Shown here in pieces: positions 9,801 to 21,346 of a stretch of 64,000 nucleotides of DNA. Positions within the stretch are counted from its first letter, which is position 1; each line of letters starts with the position of its first letter. Origin of the DNA: Asterochloris sp. CNOR1 (taxonomy: Eukaryota; Chlorophyta; Trebouxiophyceae; Trebouxiales; Trebouxiaceae); the NCBI GenBank assembly GCA_963969365.1, contig OZ017748.1:3903001-3967000 (forward strand), written 5' to 3'. The notes beneath the pieces were generated by a model. It did not search any database and had not been told where the DNA came from. It saw only the letters and a list, made by a program, of their open reading frames with translations. Position numbers and translations under genes: made by a program.

Positions 9801-12610
9801 CCTTTCGCAGCTGACTTCTGCAGCATCCAGCTACCAGTGCAAGGGCTACAGGTGCAAGCTCTCCTCATAAGGTCCCCATCCTCACCTCCTGGCCACCATT
9901 TGGTGGCAGTCTGGGTGGGGGAGTGGATCACAAACTCCTCTGTTTCTGGGTCGTATGTACAGGTGGTCTCCAGGCCCCTGACAAAGGTTCCGTGGCCCAG
10001 CTCAGTCTGGGCATAGGTTCCGATGATCTCCAGACGCTGGGACATGGGCAGCCACTTGGCCTGCTGGTCGGGGGTGGCTTGAGACAGGAGGGTGGGGATG
10101 AACATCTGCAGTAGTGTGGCGGATCAAGGTCAGTGAGCATTTGGCTTACAACAGGAGCCTAGGAGCGCACATAGGAGGGCAGTGGAGTGGGATCAGAGGC
10201 TGGTCCAGCTCATGACGTGGCGGGGCAGCACACCCAGCAGCAGCACCTGCTGATTGGCCATTCTGACTCAGAGAAGTGTAAAGGCAGCCGCTTGATCATC
10301 TGCAGGGGTGCAGTGGAGTGCAGGCGGTGCGTCCTTGCTTGCCGGCAGTTCAGGCTGAGCGAACGATGAGTCGCTGGCACTGGCTTTGCCTGGCTTGCAG
10401 ACTCTGCAGTGGCATTGCTTGGCAGGTCTTGCACAGGTGAAGATATCCTCCTGAGAATGCCTGATTGTAACGGAGGACCAAAAGCTAGCCACAACGCTAT
10501 CTGTCCTGGTGCACATGGGCCAAAAAGGGATGCTGTTAGCATGCACACACCCACCATCAACCCTTATGCCTGCCCATACCCCAAGATGCAATCGTGATGG
10601 ACAGATTGGGCTCCTGACAGACATCTTGGCATGACGGTGGCGTGATCTGCTCAGCCCTGCCCGACAGCTCCAACTCACAAGCTGACCACTTCACGTCAGT
10701 ATGCAGGCTCACAACAGCTCACACGCAGACCCAGGCACCGGCCCTTCCAGTGCACCGGGCTGCAGTGCAGCCTCCACCAGTTCACCCCGGACTGACCCCG
10801 ATGTGCAGCTCCAGCCCCCCCGGCAGGAACAACAGGCCCCTCATGGTGGTGCCATCCTCCACGGTGAGCTGGCGCTTGCGCACCAGGTCCCTGCAGGCAG
10901 GAGGCAGCTGCTTGTGTGATGATGTCTGTGTGGCAGGTGCGCTCCACAGAGCATCAAATTCTGCTGTTGTAGTTTATGCAGACAGGGGGCAGGCAGGGAC
11001 CGTGATCTCCAAACCGAGCTGGCATCTTCTCAGTGCTGTCGGCATCCCCCTTGGAAAAACACGTGGCCCAGCAGGGGCTGCCTCAAAGGACCTCACTGCA
11101 TGTTGATGGTATGTCAACATGTACTCTCCAAGAACATGCCAAGCCCACACTGGCATGGCCCTGCCTCGCATTGGACGTTCCTGGACGGTTCACAGGCCAG
11201 ACACTTCAGGGTTCCCCAGCCTGACCACTTGCCGGTGGCAGATGCCAGCGCCTTGTTTGCACAGCCTGCTGTGAAGCAGAGCCTGTTGCCAGTGCTCATC
11301 GAGAAGCACCAGCCACAGCTCCCCAGCGGTCCTCACCAGATATTGGTCGTGGCCTCAAGGGCGCGTATGTGCTCCTGCTCCCTGTTGAGGAAGTAGCGGT
11401 CATCTTTGTTGCCCCACTCTGTGTCTTGCAGCATGCGTGCCAGCTCAGCCCTGCAGGGCCATTGCCACCGCTGTTGTCAGAAACAGTCCAGCCTTGTCCA
11501 GCAGCCTCCGGCCGGCTCAGCGCTGTTGAGACAGGCGCCTGAGTGTAGCACCAAGCTGGCCGGAAAAACCCCCTACATGTCGGGCATCATGCAGGCAAGG
11601 TCAGCCCTGCAGAGAGCACAAAGCTGTCACCAAAGTAGCTGCCAAGCAAAGCAAATATTTGCAGCAGCTCAGCCCCCAGCAGACTCAGCACAAGCCACCC
11701 ACTGCCAGGACCTGCAGGTAGTTGTAGGACACGTGCAAGGAGCAGGGATAGTTGCAGGACTGAAGCAGGGTGCAGGGCAGGCTTGTGCAGCAGGGTCGCC
11801 AGCAGAGGGATGGAGCCTGTGTTTATTGCAGATGCAGCAGCAGCTTGCAGAAAGTGCAGCAACATCATGTCGGCCAGCTCAGTCCTGCAGGGGTGAGCTG
11901 CACAATTAACAAATGAGCAGGCTTCTTCAGCAAAGTCCAGAGTTCAGCAGCCCACGACCTGCAGGCTGCAGCGGCGGCTTGCACACACAAGAAGAGAGCT
12001 GCCTCAGGGCATGACAATGATCGACTGGCCAGCTGTTAGGGGCATGCAGTGCAGATGATGACCCGTGTCTCAGCTAGAGCAGTGCAGCCGATCCTAAAGG
12101 GAGGACACTTGAAAACATGCATGATGCTTAGTGTGTCATAGTGATAGAAGTGTGAGCTGATGAGCATGCAAAGCTTCCAGTGGGCTGTAGACAGAGAAGT
12201 CAGCACATGGGCCTGATGTAACCCTTACAAACTAGGCCAAAGTGGCCACCCTGGAGCACAGGGCTCAAGATCACATATGCAAATTGCTTAGACGCCTGCA
12301 ATCGAGAGGAGGTGGAGCAGTTTGTGGGCAAAAGATAGCTTCGTGGTTGAAGCATGCACAGACATAAGCAAGTCCAGTGCCAGCATGGCAACATGGCTGG
12401 TCACTCAAATACCTGGAAGCAGTTGTCTTACTTGCGCTGCAGCTTGTCCCGCCCTCCAGCCAGCAGGACGGCAACCTCCTCGCTGTCAAATGAAGCCCTG
12501 CTTCGCTCAGCCTCTATATCCTCTGTGGGCTCCACATGCACAGCCAGTACGGGCTTGCTGCTGGCATCTGCCAGCTCCCTGGTCCGGCTGTCCACATGCC
12601 GGCTGCTCAT
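3885..12610 (-). CDS. ACX: Peroxisomal acyl-CoA oxidase
   Basis: FAD-dependent oxidase of the first step of peroxisomal beta-oxidation (acyl-CoA to trans-2-enoyl-CoA plus H2O2). Thirteen in-phase exons give 700 aa: 12432-12610, 11337-11450, 10797-10890, 9886-10105, 9312-9518, 8741-8904, 8138-8269, 7457-7558, 6814-6969, 6046-6209, 5282-5468, 4701-4853, 3885-4115. Hallmarks include ERSRASFD near the N-terminus, [60 protein letters not shown] and the C-terminal [11 protein letters not shown]...GRKDGNVYE. Order and length match ACOX1/plant ACX1; the central block is closest to animal ACOX1. It ends in -SKM, a weak PTS1-like tripeptide, 12 residues after an internal ARL. Intron 9 appears to begin with GC. 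Diverges from the carrier gene. Chain-length preference not readable. Confidence 0.93.
4560..4720 (-). repeat. Echo of acyl-CoA oxidase exon 12 end
   Basis: The exon ends in [10 protein letters not shown] at the donor (4701). About 120 bp into the intron, 4560-4600 encodes [14 protein letters not shown] in the same sense, a decayed copy of exon end plus donor. Confidence 0.6.
5160..5300 (-). repeat. Echo of acyl-CoA oxidase exon 11 end
   Basis: Plus-strand cccaccttgctctgcagctg at the real donor (about 5278-5297) recurs as cccaccttgctctgcagcta at about 5163-5182, about 115 bp further into the intron. The copy reads LQSKVG like the real exon end. Confidence 0.75.
5445..5675 (-). repeat. Echo of acyl-CoA oxidase exon 11 start
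   Basis: The exon start encodes [16 protein letters not shown] (about 5400-5450). The preceding intron at about 5615-5665 encodes [16 protein letters not shown] in the same sense. Confidence 0.75.
6170..6500 (-). repeat. Three-copy echo of acyl-CoA oxidase exon 10 start
   Basis: Plus-strand gatacctggcgctctgcagg at the real acceptor (about 6198-6217) is echoed near 6348 (agacatggcgctctgcagga) and near 6481 (ggtacctggcgctttgaggc). The nearer copy extends to a decayed SSAKYLGNP, found in the real exon as GSAKYLGNA. Confidence 0.8.
7330..7720 (-). repeat. Echoes on both sides of acyl-CoA oxidase exon 8
   Basis: The exon start (plus-strand ggcagccttgccctgcaggc, 7547-7566) recurs at about 7692-7712 as tgcagccttgccctgcaggc. 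The exon end ([13 protein letters not shown]) recurs beyond the donor at about 7335-7400 as [13 protein letters not shown]. Both edges of one exon have thus been copied outward. Confidence 0.8.
8870..9050 (-). repeat. Echo of acyl-CoA oxidase exon 6 start
   Basis: Plus-strand acttgcgcaaagcgttgcag (about 8871-8890) is copied as gcttgcgcaaagcgctgcag near 8986-9005. The copy is followed by a short direct repeat, two units of about 17 bp containing cagacatcagcaag. Confidence 0.7.
11425..11895 (-). repeat. Three-copy echo of acyl-CoA oxidase exon 2 start
   Basis: The exon start reads AELARMLQD (acceptor at 11451). Copies in the preceding intron near 11585-11612 and 11865-11892 read [10 protein letters not shown] and [10 protein letters not shown], each preceded by CTGCAG. 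Confidence 0.75.
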
Positions 12611-12906
12611 GACGAGTTGGGGTGGCGTGCACTCTCTCAAAGCACTCTTCTAGGAGAGTGGGATTCTGATGGATGTCTGATGCAGTCTGAGCTCAGAAGG
12701 ACTCACGGAACTGCCAGCTTGCGGAACACATGGTAGAAGGTAAGTGACACCATTTGACTGCTAGCTGAACGGCTCCTTGAATCTCATCACCAGGAGTTGG
12801 CAAGCGCAAGCTCCTCGCAGCACTTCTAAAAGCCATTTTGCTGCATTGAAAGGCATCCCTAGATCAGCTTGATGTGCTGCACGTCTGGGGCCTCAATCTA
12901 AGCAGC
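12611..12906. promoter_or_regulatory. Divergent intergenic region (acyl-CoA oxidase / carrier)
   Basis: The 296 bp between the two outward-facing ATG codons must hold both 5' UTRs and probably both promoters. I see no clear TATA box or other motif; the assignment rests on geometry only. Confidence 0.5.
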
Positions 12907-14873
12907 ATGGCTGCGCAACAGCATTCAGAGAAGCAGCCAGTGAGAGGGGAAACGCTCACCTCTGCAGAGCATACAGCCATTGGGGCACTGGCTGGGATGA
13001 TCGAGGCATGCCCATCACTTCTCATACAAACCACTCCCTCTGCTTTTGTCCCTGCTGAGCAGCTAAGTCACGCCTCATGGTGACTGCAGGTGTGCACCTT
13101 CCAGCCGACTGTTGGCGTTAAGAATGCCCTGCAAGAGGGCAGGCCTGTCCCGACAAGTCCCAGGCTGCTGTATCGTGGGCTCGTGGTGAGCATCAGTGCT
13201 GGCGCTTTGTGCCTTGCATTTGTGCTGCACCTCATTCGTTGACCAAGGTGTTTTCTGGCGCAGGTGAACGCTGGCAGCATGGCGCCCATCACTGCTGTTC
13301 AGGTGGGGGCTTACTCTCCAGAACCTTTGTGGATGCAGCCCACCTATGTCTGAGCACCACCCATGGGCAAAAGCAGCCCTGGCTGACCTGCTTGGCCACA
13401 GCCTCCCATGCTGCTGAGACTTACATTGCAACCCCCCAGACCAGCCCTTCACATTCCTGAGAGCCCAGACAGCTGCACGCTCACTCCACGACATCCACCC
13501 CACTGCTTCTGCTGTAGTTTGGAGCTAATAGAGCTCTCGAAAACATCATGGTGAAAGCCACGGGGCACAAGCAGACGCAAGCAGCTCAGCTAGTGGTGGC
13601 TGCTGGAGCCGGTGGTGCATCATCCCTATTCAGCTGCCCTGCTGAGCTCATCATGATCCAGCAGCAGAAGTCAGGGCGCAGCCTCATGACAGAGGCCGTG
13701 AGCATCTTTCAGAGGTGAGTCCTGCTGAACTGTGTCTGCTCCTGTGCACTGAACCCGGCTATCGGCAGGGGCACAGCTTCACGACAGCCCACGAAGTGTG
13801 GTCAGCCAAGGTCAATGGCATGATGATACAGCTCCTGGCCGCAAATTTGATAAACACTGCAGTCACGCCCCCATCCTTGCAGCCCTGGCGTAGCTGTCGC
13901 CTGTGACCAACTGATAGGACAGCTGCCTTTCAGTCATGCGTCGGGGTGCCCAGTTCTCCCTCCAAGCAATAGCGCTTCACCTTGCTGCTTTGCAGGCATG
14001 GAGCCTTGCGATACTACCGAGGCTGGGTGAGTGTGCCGAAGTCTCTCACAGCATGCTGTCAGAGCTACCCTGCAGTGCCTTCAAACATCTTGGCTGTCTG
14101 CAGCGCCCCACAGTCTTCAGGGAAAGCGTGTACACAGCAGGCTATCTAGGAGTGTGCCCTGTGCTACGAGAAAGCCTGGAGGCACGTGGCTGGAGCCCAG
14201 GCCAGGCCTTTGCTGCTGGTGGGGTGACAGCTGGGATGCTTGCCTCTGTGCTCACACACCCAGCAGGTAAGGACTTTCAGCTGCACATCCCCACTTGTTG
14301 CTAGACGTGACCCGTCCGTAGGATGCACTCTCAGAGCTGCAGTCGCCTCAGTGCACATCAGGGCTCAGCCTGCACCACAGATGCACAGCTGGGCTGCTGA
14401 CCTGGGTGCTCACGTGGGTGCCCAGCAGGTGAACTGTGTGGTCGGCCGCTCCGCTGCATGTCATTGGCTGCATCTGCCTCATGGCATGCTTGAGCTCAGC
14501 CTGCAACCCCCGCATGCGCACTGGCAGCCTGCCTGCAGGCAGCATGTGCATCTGAAATACAGAACGGAGGGCAGCAATACTCTCTGCTGGCCAGTGTGCA
14601 CAGCTCATCAGCATGAACTGCCTGCAGCGCCACTCTTGTGCTGCAGACACCATCAAGACCAGGATGCAGGCCTCCCTGGAGCCAGGTCTCCGGCCAGAGT
14701 ATGCCACAGCTCTGTCCACACTACGGTACATTCTTGACAAGGAAGGGGTGGCGGGAGTCTTCAGTGGTATGGTGGCCAGGTCCACCAGGATTATAGGAGC
14801 CACCTTCCTCCTGAACATTGTGAGAAACAAACTCATTGACCTTGCTGAGACTGCCAAAGCCAGAGTCCAGTGA
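12907..14873 (+). CDS. Mitochondrial carrier (SLC25) family protein
   Basis: Inner-membrane solute carrier. Seven in-phase exons give 283 aa, the usual family size: 12907-13005, 13090-13185, 13264-13302, 13518-13714, 13996-14026, 14104-14266, 14647-14873. Three repeats are visible: FQPTVGVKNALQEGRP (degenerate signature) with LLYRGLVVNAGSMAPITAVQFG; SCPAELIMIQQQK with YYRGWRPTVFRESVYTAGY; and HPADTIKTRMQ with VAGVFSGMVARSTRIIGA, ending in a helix and TGA. The third signature is canonical PxDxxKxR and is split by the last intron. The first intron appears to start with GC after GAG; with a GT donor the conserved E-x-C-x-x-x-P spacing is lost. The substrate cannot be inferred safely; organic acids, nucleotides and cofactors all remain possible. 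Organelle could also be peroxisome or plastid. Confidence 0.88.
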
Positions 14874-15321
14874 ACGCAGTGGAACAAGATCCTCTCCCAT
14901 CCCCTGTCCTTGCTGAGTGTGAGTATTCTTTGAAAGTGGTTACCATGAATAGGCCTTGCTAATCTTGAAAACGAAATTGGAGTTGATGATGTGGGCAACA
15001 GAGGGCCTTGAGCGCTCTCTATGCAGCAGGCTGCATAACATGGCAGTATACACTGGTGACAGGTGGTGGGCAACTCACAAAAGGGCGCTGGAATGAAGTG
15101 TGTCATCTGCTCTGCTGATCTGTCTAGCAGACCAGATGACTCAAAGGGTTCCTCTGCAGCTGCGTGGTGGGCTTTGGGAGTAGTTTACCAGATGAAACAG
15201 GCCCTGTGTTGCAGGGCTGGGACCGCCACCTAAACCTGCCAGGCAATCACCCGTCTGACAGGGTTGGGCATCGAGACCCGCTCCCCTCATGCAGCCTTGT
15301 CTGCTGTCCCAGCGGAATGAC
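14874..15321. other. Intergenic, convergent gene ends
   Basis: About 450 bp between the carrier stop and the RING gene stop. It should hold both 3' UTRs. No coding exon, RNA or repeat recognised. Confidence 0.5.
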
Positions 15322-18300
15322 TTATGCAGGGGGGCAGTCCCGGCCACACTCCTTCTGGCAGATTGGGCAGGTAGCCTTCTGGTGCAGCCACCTGCGTTGA
15401 AGAGGCAGAAGTTCAGCTCAGCAAAGAGGCAGACAGGGTCAAAGTAGTACATGTTGCGCCTCTGAGAGGGCAGCGGGCACACCAATTCGGGAGGCTCGCA
15501 CTTGTCCACCGGGCCAGATGGTGCTGGTGCCTGCAATGTGAAGGCTGTGCGGCACATACAGTGCAGCATGCTCTGCAAAGAGGCAGACCAGTCCATGTGT
15601 TCCTTGTGGAGATGGCGCCTGCACGGCAGGCTCTGCAGCCCTTTGCGTGAAGTTCCTCACTGCAATGTCGCACCCCAAAGCGCTGCATGGAGCATCAGTC
15701 ACCGCCCCTGTCGATGCAGACCTGGAGGTCAAGATGCCCGCGGGGCAGCACAGCCCCTTCCTGAGTGGCTGCCCGAACACAGATCACAGCCCACCTGTCC
15801 ACGCAGCCCTGATGGTATTGGTGCCCACAGGGCAAGCGGCGCAGCACGGCGCCGCCCACATACTCCTCCAGGCAGATGGAGCAGCGCTCGCAGCCACCGC
15901 AGGCACTGTGCCCCGTTCCCTGCGCCACCGTGACGATTGGGATGGCCGCGATGGCCCCCTCGCTTGCACCTGCAGTGGGCAGGCAGTCGAGTGTCAAACA
16001 GGGGCGAAGGGTGTAGGCTGGGTTCAGATCAACAACAGGTTTGGGAAGGCACAGCCAGGCACTCGTCTGCTCACATGCCAAGCTGAGCAGGGGCAGCCGC
16101 CTGCGAGAAGCCACAACCGCCGCCTCAGCAATGCTGCCCCACACCTGTGGCACAGACACGCGGCACAGCGCCGCACCTTTGCGGTTCTCGATGCCTTCAT
16201 CAAGGGCCAGCAGGGCCTCGTAGTCGTTCTCGTCAAAGTCGCGGTCGCTGAACAGCATGTGGGCTGGCAGGCGCCCGCTGTTCATGCCTACACACCCATC
16301 AGCAGCATTCAGGGCCCAGCTTGAATCTTGGCGTTGACAGTTGTCAGCTTGCGCAGCAATGCCTGACATCACAGGGGGCTGGCAGCCAGTCTCTGCTCAG
16401 GGTGTTCAGGTTTCAGGCATGCACGCTGCGACAGTGGAAGGCAACCTGTGCACACCAGGCAGGAAGGGCTTCACAAGCTCGGCATGCCAGTATGCAATGG
16501 AGGATCCACCTGCAAAGGCCTCCCGCATGGCGCCGAAGTGCCCCACGAGGTGCGGGGCAGTCACCCCGAAGCGGCCGCCGCTGTCCTGCATCATGCCCAT
16601 CATGGCCTCTGCCAGGCCGTTGCCCCAGCGGCGCCTGTGCCCGCCCTCTGGCACTCTGCAGACAGAGAGATACAGGATGATGTTGTCTGATCTGGTGATA
16701 TCTGCTGGCGTCAGCCCCAACACACAGTGTTGCGGGGGGAGGTGGCACCCTGCAGGTCAGGCAGAGGGGCACTGCGCCTCTCGCCACACTGCCTGCCCTT
16801 GCCACATCTGCTGATTTGACAGCTCCCTTCAGCATGAAAACAATCAGCACCACATCAGTTTGCAGCTTCAGCAGGAAGTCTTAAGTACCAAGCCAGCCCC
16901 ACCCCCCAGCTGCCTCGGCCCCTGTGCTCCACCAGGCTATAGCACAGCAAAGACAACAATCCCACCTGGGCTTGTTGCCCCGCCTCCAGCAGCGTTGCCT
17001 GGTCACCCTTTCTGATCACCCTACCCAATGTGAGGCACCCAATACATCCAAAACCATTGGAGGGCATCCCACCTGGGCTTGTTGCCACGCCCCCTCCACC
17101 GCTGGCGCCACTCAGCAGCATTGCCTGGTGCGGGCTCTGCCCGCCCCACTGCAGCGGGGCCCCCGGCTGCCTCGTCCTCCCAGGGCGCGACCATGTCCAG
17201 CCCACCGCTGAACACTGCCTCCAGAGCCTCCAGCTGCTCCAACCTGTACTGCATGCCCATGTCCTCCTGACTCCTGCAGCACAACTCCAGCAGCGTGTTC
17301 ACATGCTGCCCATGGCCTCCTGGCTCTTGCAGCGCAGTTCCAGCAGTGTGTCAGCATGCTTCTCAGGTCCTCTTGACTCCTGCAGCCTCAACTCCAGCAT
17401 TGTGACAATATGCCTGAGCCGCTGATCAGCAGGTGTGGCACAGCATGTGGTGCAAGCCCCATGTCTTCCTGACTCCTGCTGCAGGGAATGGAAGGATCTG
17501 CAAGCAGACAGCAGAGCTGCTCCCTGCATTGTCGTGAAGTTGGGCAGGCCATGGCATGATTCACACTGCTGATTGGTTCACCCACTGATGCTGGACAGTG
17601 ACTGGGCAGGCCAGGGTCTGGAGTGGGTGCCCAAAGAAAGACCTAGTGCAATGCAAGCTGCAGCTGTGCAATCCAGAGGGGCGGCACCTGATAGCGGGCT
17701 GTGGGCTGTTCATCTCAAACAGTGCCCACCTGATTGCATCCATGGCTGTGGCCTCCTCACCCTGCCTGTGCCTTGCCAGACTAAGGCTGCGGCGTGGCAC
17801 CGGGTTGCTGGGCCTGGGGGACGTGTGAGCCCCATGCTCCAAGTCCTCTCTGCTGGACCTGCCGGCCAGGGAAGCATGGTCAATGCACTGCTCATTCAGC
17901 CTCCCTGTATGAGCTGCCACTGGCAAGCCGTGAAGGTCACACAGCCAAGTAAAGCTGAATGAGATGCTCGTCTGCAAGCACCTGCAGTATTGCTTGCACA
18001 CAGTCATGCGCTGCTCGGCCCCAAACGGCAGCTGACAGCACCACCGGTGACGCATTGATGTGTCAGCAATCAAGCGCCCAGAACGGCGCAGCGCCATTGT
18101 TTCAGACGTGTTCAGAAGGAGCCCTCGAGACCAGCCCATGCCAACCTTCCTGCTGCAGTGGCAGTCTGCGTCACACACGTGACCTGGTGCACACCTGCCA
18201 TGTGTGCTGGGCCTGCTGTCATCAGATGCCTGGCCCCCATGTGGAGGCACTGGGCCCTCCATCCTTGCCCGCAGCTGGTGGCGCGTGCTGCTGCTTGGTG

Positions 18301-19359
18301 GGCGCTCAAAGGCCTCCCCCTCGCCCCAGTCGGCCAGCACCTCGCGAGGGTGGGGTTGGCGGTGGCGGGCAGCGTGGTCTGTGCAGGCAGCAAGGGAGAT
18401 GAGTCAACAGCACAGCCACATGCTGTGCTTGCTTGAATGGAGGAAGCCCTGGCTTGGAGTGAGGAAGCCCCAGCTGAAAATGGACAGCAGATCCTGCATG
18501 TCCACAGCCGTCTTGAGCGGCGTAGTGCCTGAACAGCTCAGCTGAGTGCAATCTTGAGGAGCTGAAAGCAGGCCTGCATCAGCAGGCGGGCCCTGTATGT
18601 CAGGCGATAAGCAAGCAGCTCACCGCGTGGAGGTCTGCAGGCATTCGCTTGATGTCAGGCGTTGCGCAAGCAGCTCACCGCGCGGAGGTCCTCCTGCAAG
18701 GTGCAGGCTCGGGAATGGCACCCCGGTCCTCGCCGGGCCCCGCATGGGCACTGGGTCGCCCTGTCTGGGCACAGCCATGCGCCTGCCAGCCGTGCCAGGG
18801 AATGGGTGGCTGCCCTCAGCCTCTGGGGCCGCCATGGGCCCCAGGCTGCGCCGCAGGACGGCTGACAGAGTGTCAGCAAACCCCATGTCGCTCATGTCTG
18901 GGAGCAGATCCCTCGCTGGGATGGACACCCTGCATGGTAGACGCAGCTTGAGATGGGACGCATGCCTGGAGGAACCAGCACCAGCTTGCTCAAAAGTCCG
19001 GATGCTCGCTGCCTGCCAAAAGAGTGCAGAAGTCCGCTCCCCCAAGGGCAGGCGGACAACAAGACGCAGGCCACACAACGGTCAAGGTTGCTGCAGCCTT
19101 GCAAGGGCAGGAGCTGGCTCCTTTTGGGGCACTGTGGCAGAGCAGTCTGAGCAATGTGATCCTGAGCAGAGGCTGAGCCCCTCCAAAGTGTCAGAACACC
19201 TGCTGCTGGTGCTGGCCTCCTGCTCTGCTGCAGCCTGCTTCGTCGCACTTTCATCAGGCCCCCCATGTTCGCTGCTGCGGTGTGACCTGTTCCCAGGGCG
19301 TCGGCGTGAGCGGTTGCGCCAGCGAGGGGCCTCTCCAGAAGGTGCTGGCATTGCAGTGC
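15322..19359 (-). CDS. RING-H2 zinc-finger protein, probable E3 ubiquitin ligase (5' end open)
   Basis: Exons chained in phase: 19287-19359 (tentative), 18679-18929, 18195-18378, 17073-17273, about 16510-16655, 16177-16287, 15795-15969 and 15322-15391. The last two form a complete RING-H2: CSICLEEY...LPCGHQYHQGCVDR, then across the intron WLHQKATCPICQKECGRDC and TAA. Immediately upstream is RDFDENDYEALLALDEG, a block often found just before C-terminal RING-H2 domains in ligases of this class. The N-terminal half is Pro/Gly/Arg-rich and likely disordered, with a short helical stretch (YRLEQLEALEAVFSGGLDM). Role inferred: E2 binding and substrate ubiquitination; substrate unknown. The first exon(s) and start codon lie above 19.36 kb and were not found. 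Confidence 0.82.
16960..17120 (-). repeat. Echo of RING-gene exon end and donor
   Basis: Plus-strand atcccacctgggcttgttgc at the real donor (about 17066-17085) is copied near 16965-16984, about 101 bp into the intron. The match continues as cagcagcgttgcctgg against cagcagcattgcctgg. Confidence 0.8.
17262..17490 (-). repeat. Four-copy tandem of RING-gene acceptor and exon start
   Basis: The acceptor plus start of the exon at 17073-17273 (plus-strand tcctgactcctgcagcacaa) is repeated near 17318, 17369 and 17465 with a period of about 52 bp for the first three. Each copy keeps a pyrimidine tract, CAG and the start of LQESGG/CRSQE-like coding sequence, giving a row of alternative acceptors. Confidence 0.85.
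18600..18695 (-). repeat. Echo of RING-gene donor at 18679
   Basis: Plus-strand aagcagctcaccgcgcggag at the real donor (about 18668-18687) recurs as aagcagctcaccgcgtggag at about 18610-18629, about 58 bp into the intron. The GT and the following GAGCTGCTTGC are preserved. Confidence 0.85.
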
Positions 19360-19600
19360 CTGCACACAGGGGTGGGGCTAGGATCAGCACTGTGCATGGC
19401 TGCCTGGCTGCGTCCTGAATGCTGCACAGCGCAGGCTGGCAGCTTGTTGGAGCACTGGGCCACGATTCCCCAGCAGCTGCTGGCAGTGCAGGGCCTGCAG
19501 ATAGGGCAGGCACTACAGCTGGCAAGCTTGCTGCATCCAAGACACGGCAGGTCAGGAGAGCGATTGTGCCTCTTTAGCAAGTGCCGGGCATGGCAGTGCC
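19335..19600 (-). repeat. Echoes above the tentative upstream RING exon
   Basis: The exon start at 19359 (GCACTGCAATGCCAGCACCT in gene sense) is followed upstream by looser copies near 19470-19495 and 19570-19600 (GCACTGCCATGCCCGGCACT). Copies are diverged but collinear. Confidence 0.55.
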
Positions 19601-21346
19601 TGCGGTTGGTATGTATATAGGACTGGCCCTGGGAGGGCTGCTCCAGTGAGAGACCTGCCAAGATAGACCCAAGATTAACCATGACCAAGAGGGGTTTGAG
19701 CTGGGTGAGATGCCTCACCCTCCCCTCTTTGGCAGTGACAAGCCATGCAGAGTTTTGGCCTTTAGTAGGCCAGCTGGGGGTGCAGGCAATGACTCTCTTG
19801 CACATGAAGTGCCCTTCCAAGCAACCTCAGGCAGCTGCCATACCACAGACACAGGTCAAACATGTCACACCCGACAGATGCGGTGTCATACAGTGGTAAG
19901 CAGTGAGAAGCCTGCGGCGGACAAACCCTCTTCAGTGTGGTAGCACGAGTCCACTGGTTCAGTCAAGGGGCAGGCATGTGGCCGAGATTGCCGATGAGGC
20001 TCTGCGGACTGACTCAGCACGAGTCACCAGATCACCAACCCCACTGGCAAATCAGCAGCAGGCGCTGGCTGCTGCTTACTGGCAGAGATGGTTGGCCCAG
20101 GCCACAGCAGAGGCTGGGACGACAGCCATGGGCACAGAATGCCATCTGGCACGAGAATATGGCTCTTCTTTCTGGGAAGCTACTTGTCACGCAAGCAGCA
20201 GCATGATAGGCTGGCCTGAGCCGCTAGGGCCTGCAGTGTACGCAAGCTGTATGGATGGCAGGCTACGAGGGGGATCATGCGCACCTGCTTCTGCTTCGCC
20301 CCAGAGGGGTCGCCTCTGCTCGCCAGCAGCCCCGTGCCTCAGTGGAGGGCCTGACTGGCTCCTTTGGCGCTCCTTGGCCTGTCTCGCTGCTACAGGCAGG
20401 CACATGGGCAGTTGAGGCGTGCCAAAGAGACATGGCTGACAGGCTATCCTGCCAGGACCTTCTCGCACTAATTGCACGTTGCCAAGGCAGGATCTCTGGA
20501 TCCACAAGCCCTAGACTCCATGCAAGGCAGTGCGCTGAGGCTGTGACTCACCTTCAGAGCAGACAGGCTGGTCCATGGGCTCCGCTGAGGGCGCAGCCTG
20601 CAGATTGTCAGGTCAGCGCTCTTCCATGCAGCTGCGCAGGGGTGTAGTACACCAGCAGGTATTGCACAAGGCCTGCTGAGTGCGCAATGACATCACTCAC
20701 GCAGGACTTGCGCCTGTCAGTGCAGCACACCACCTGCCAACTGGCATTCAAGGAGGCAGAAGGACCTTATGCACCCTCTCTGCACACCAGACCGCTCATT
20801 GTACAGCGGTCTGCGGTTTGGGTCGGGGCCTGTGCACAGATGCAGGCAGCCTCGGGGAAGGTCCATACCTGGCTCGACCTGGGACGCTTGGCAGGCCTGT
20901 CTGTGCTAATGTCACGCCTATGGTTGGAGCTCATGAGCAGAGCGATGCTTGGGCAATGCTGCTGTGGGCCTGCAGCTGCTCCAAGTCCTCAGTGCAGCCT
21001 CTGCAGACCTGCAAGTATCTCACGTGAAGCCTCTAAGTCCTCGAGGCTTGATTTGCTTTGCTTTCTGGCTTGAAGAAGGTGAAATCGCATGTGTTCACTT
21101 GGCCATGGCGACCTTCACTTGGCTGTGCAATCAGGGTAGACTTGAACAGAGGCTGTGTCTCACACAGGCGCTTAGCTGCAGACCAGAGCTCAAAAATTGC
21201 TCTCAGCATGGCCACAGGTGATCAAGGAATGCAAAGGGACTGCTTTATCTGATGGTTGGAGTGGCAGAAGACCCCAGATCACAGGCCTGATGGATTGCAA
21301 GCTGCCAGCTGTATGATTGCCAGACAATGGTCACAGAAAGGAAGAA
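19360..21346. other. Region upstream of RING and isoamylase genes
   Basis: About 2 kb between the highest RING exon found and the isoamylase ATG. It should contain the 5' exon(s) of the RING gene and both promoters. Several open frames cross it but none shows a recognisable domain or a splice chain I trust. Confidence 0.4.

Noticed and set aside
17561-18340. 259-codon minus-strand open frame as one RING-gene exon
   Set aside because: Only 18195-18378 joins in phase with neighbours; the remainder is intronic and lacks recognisable coding features.
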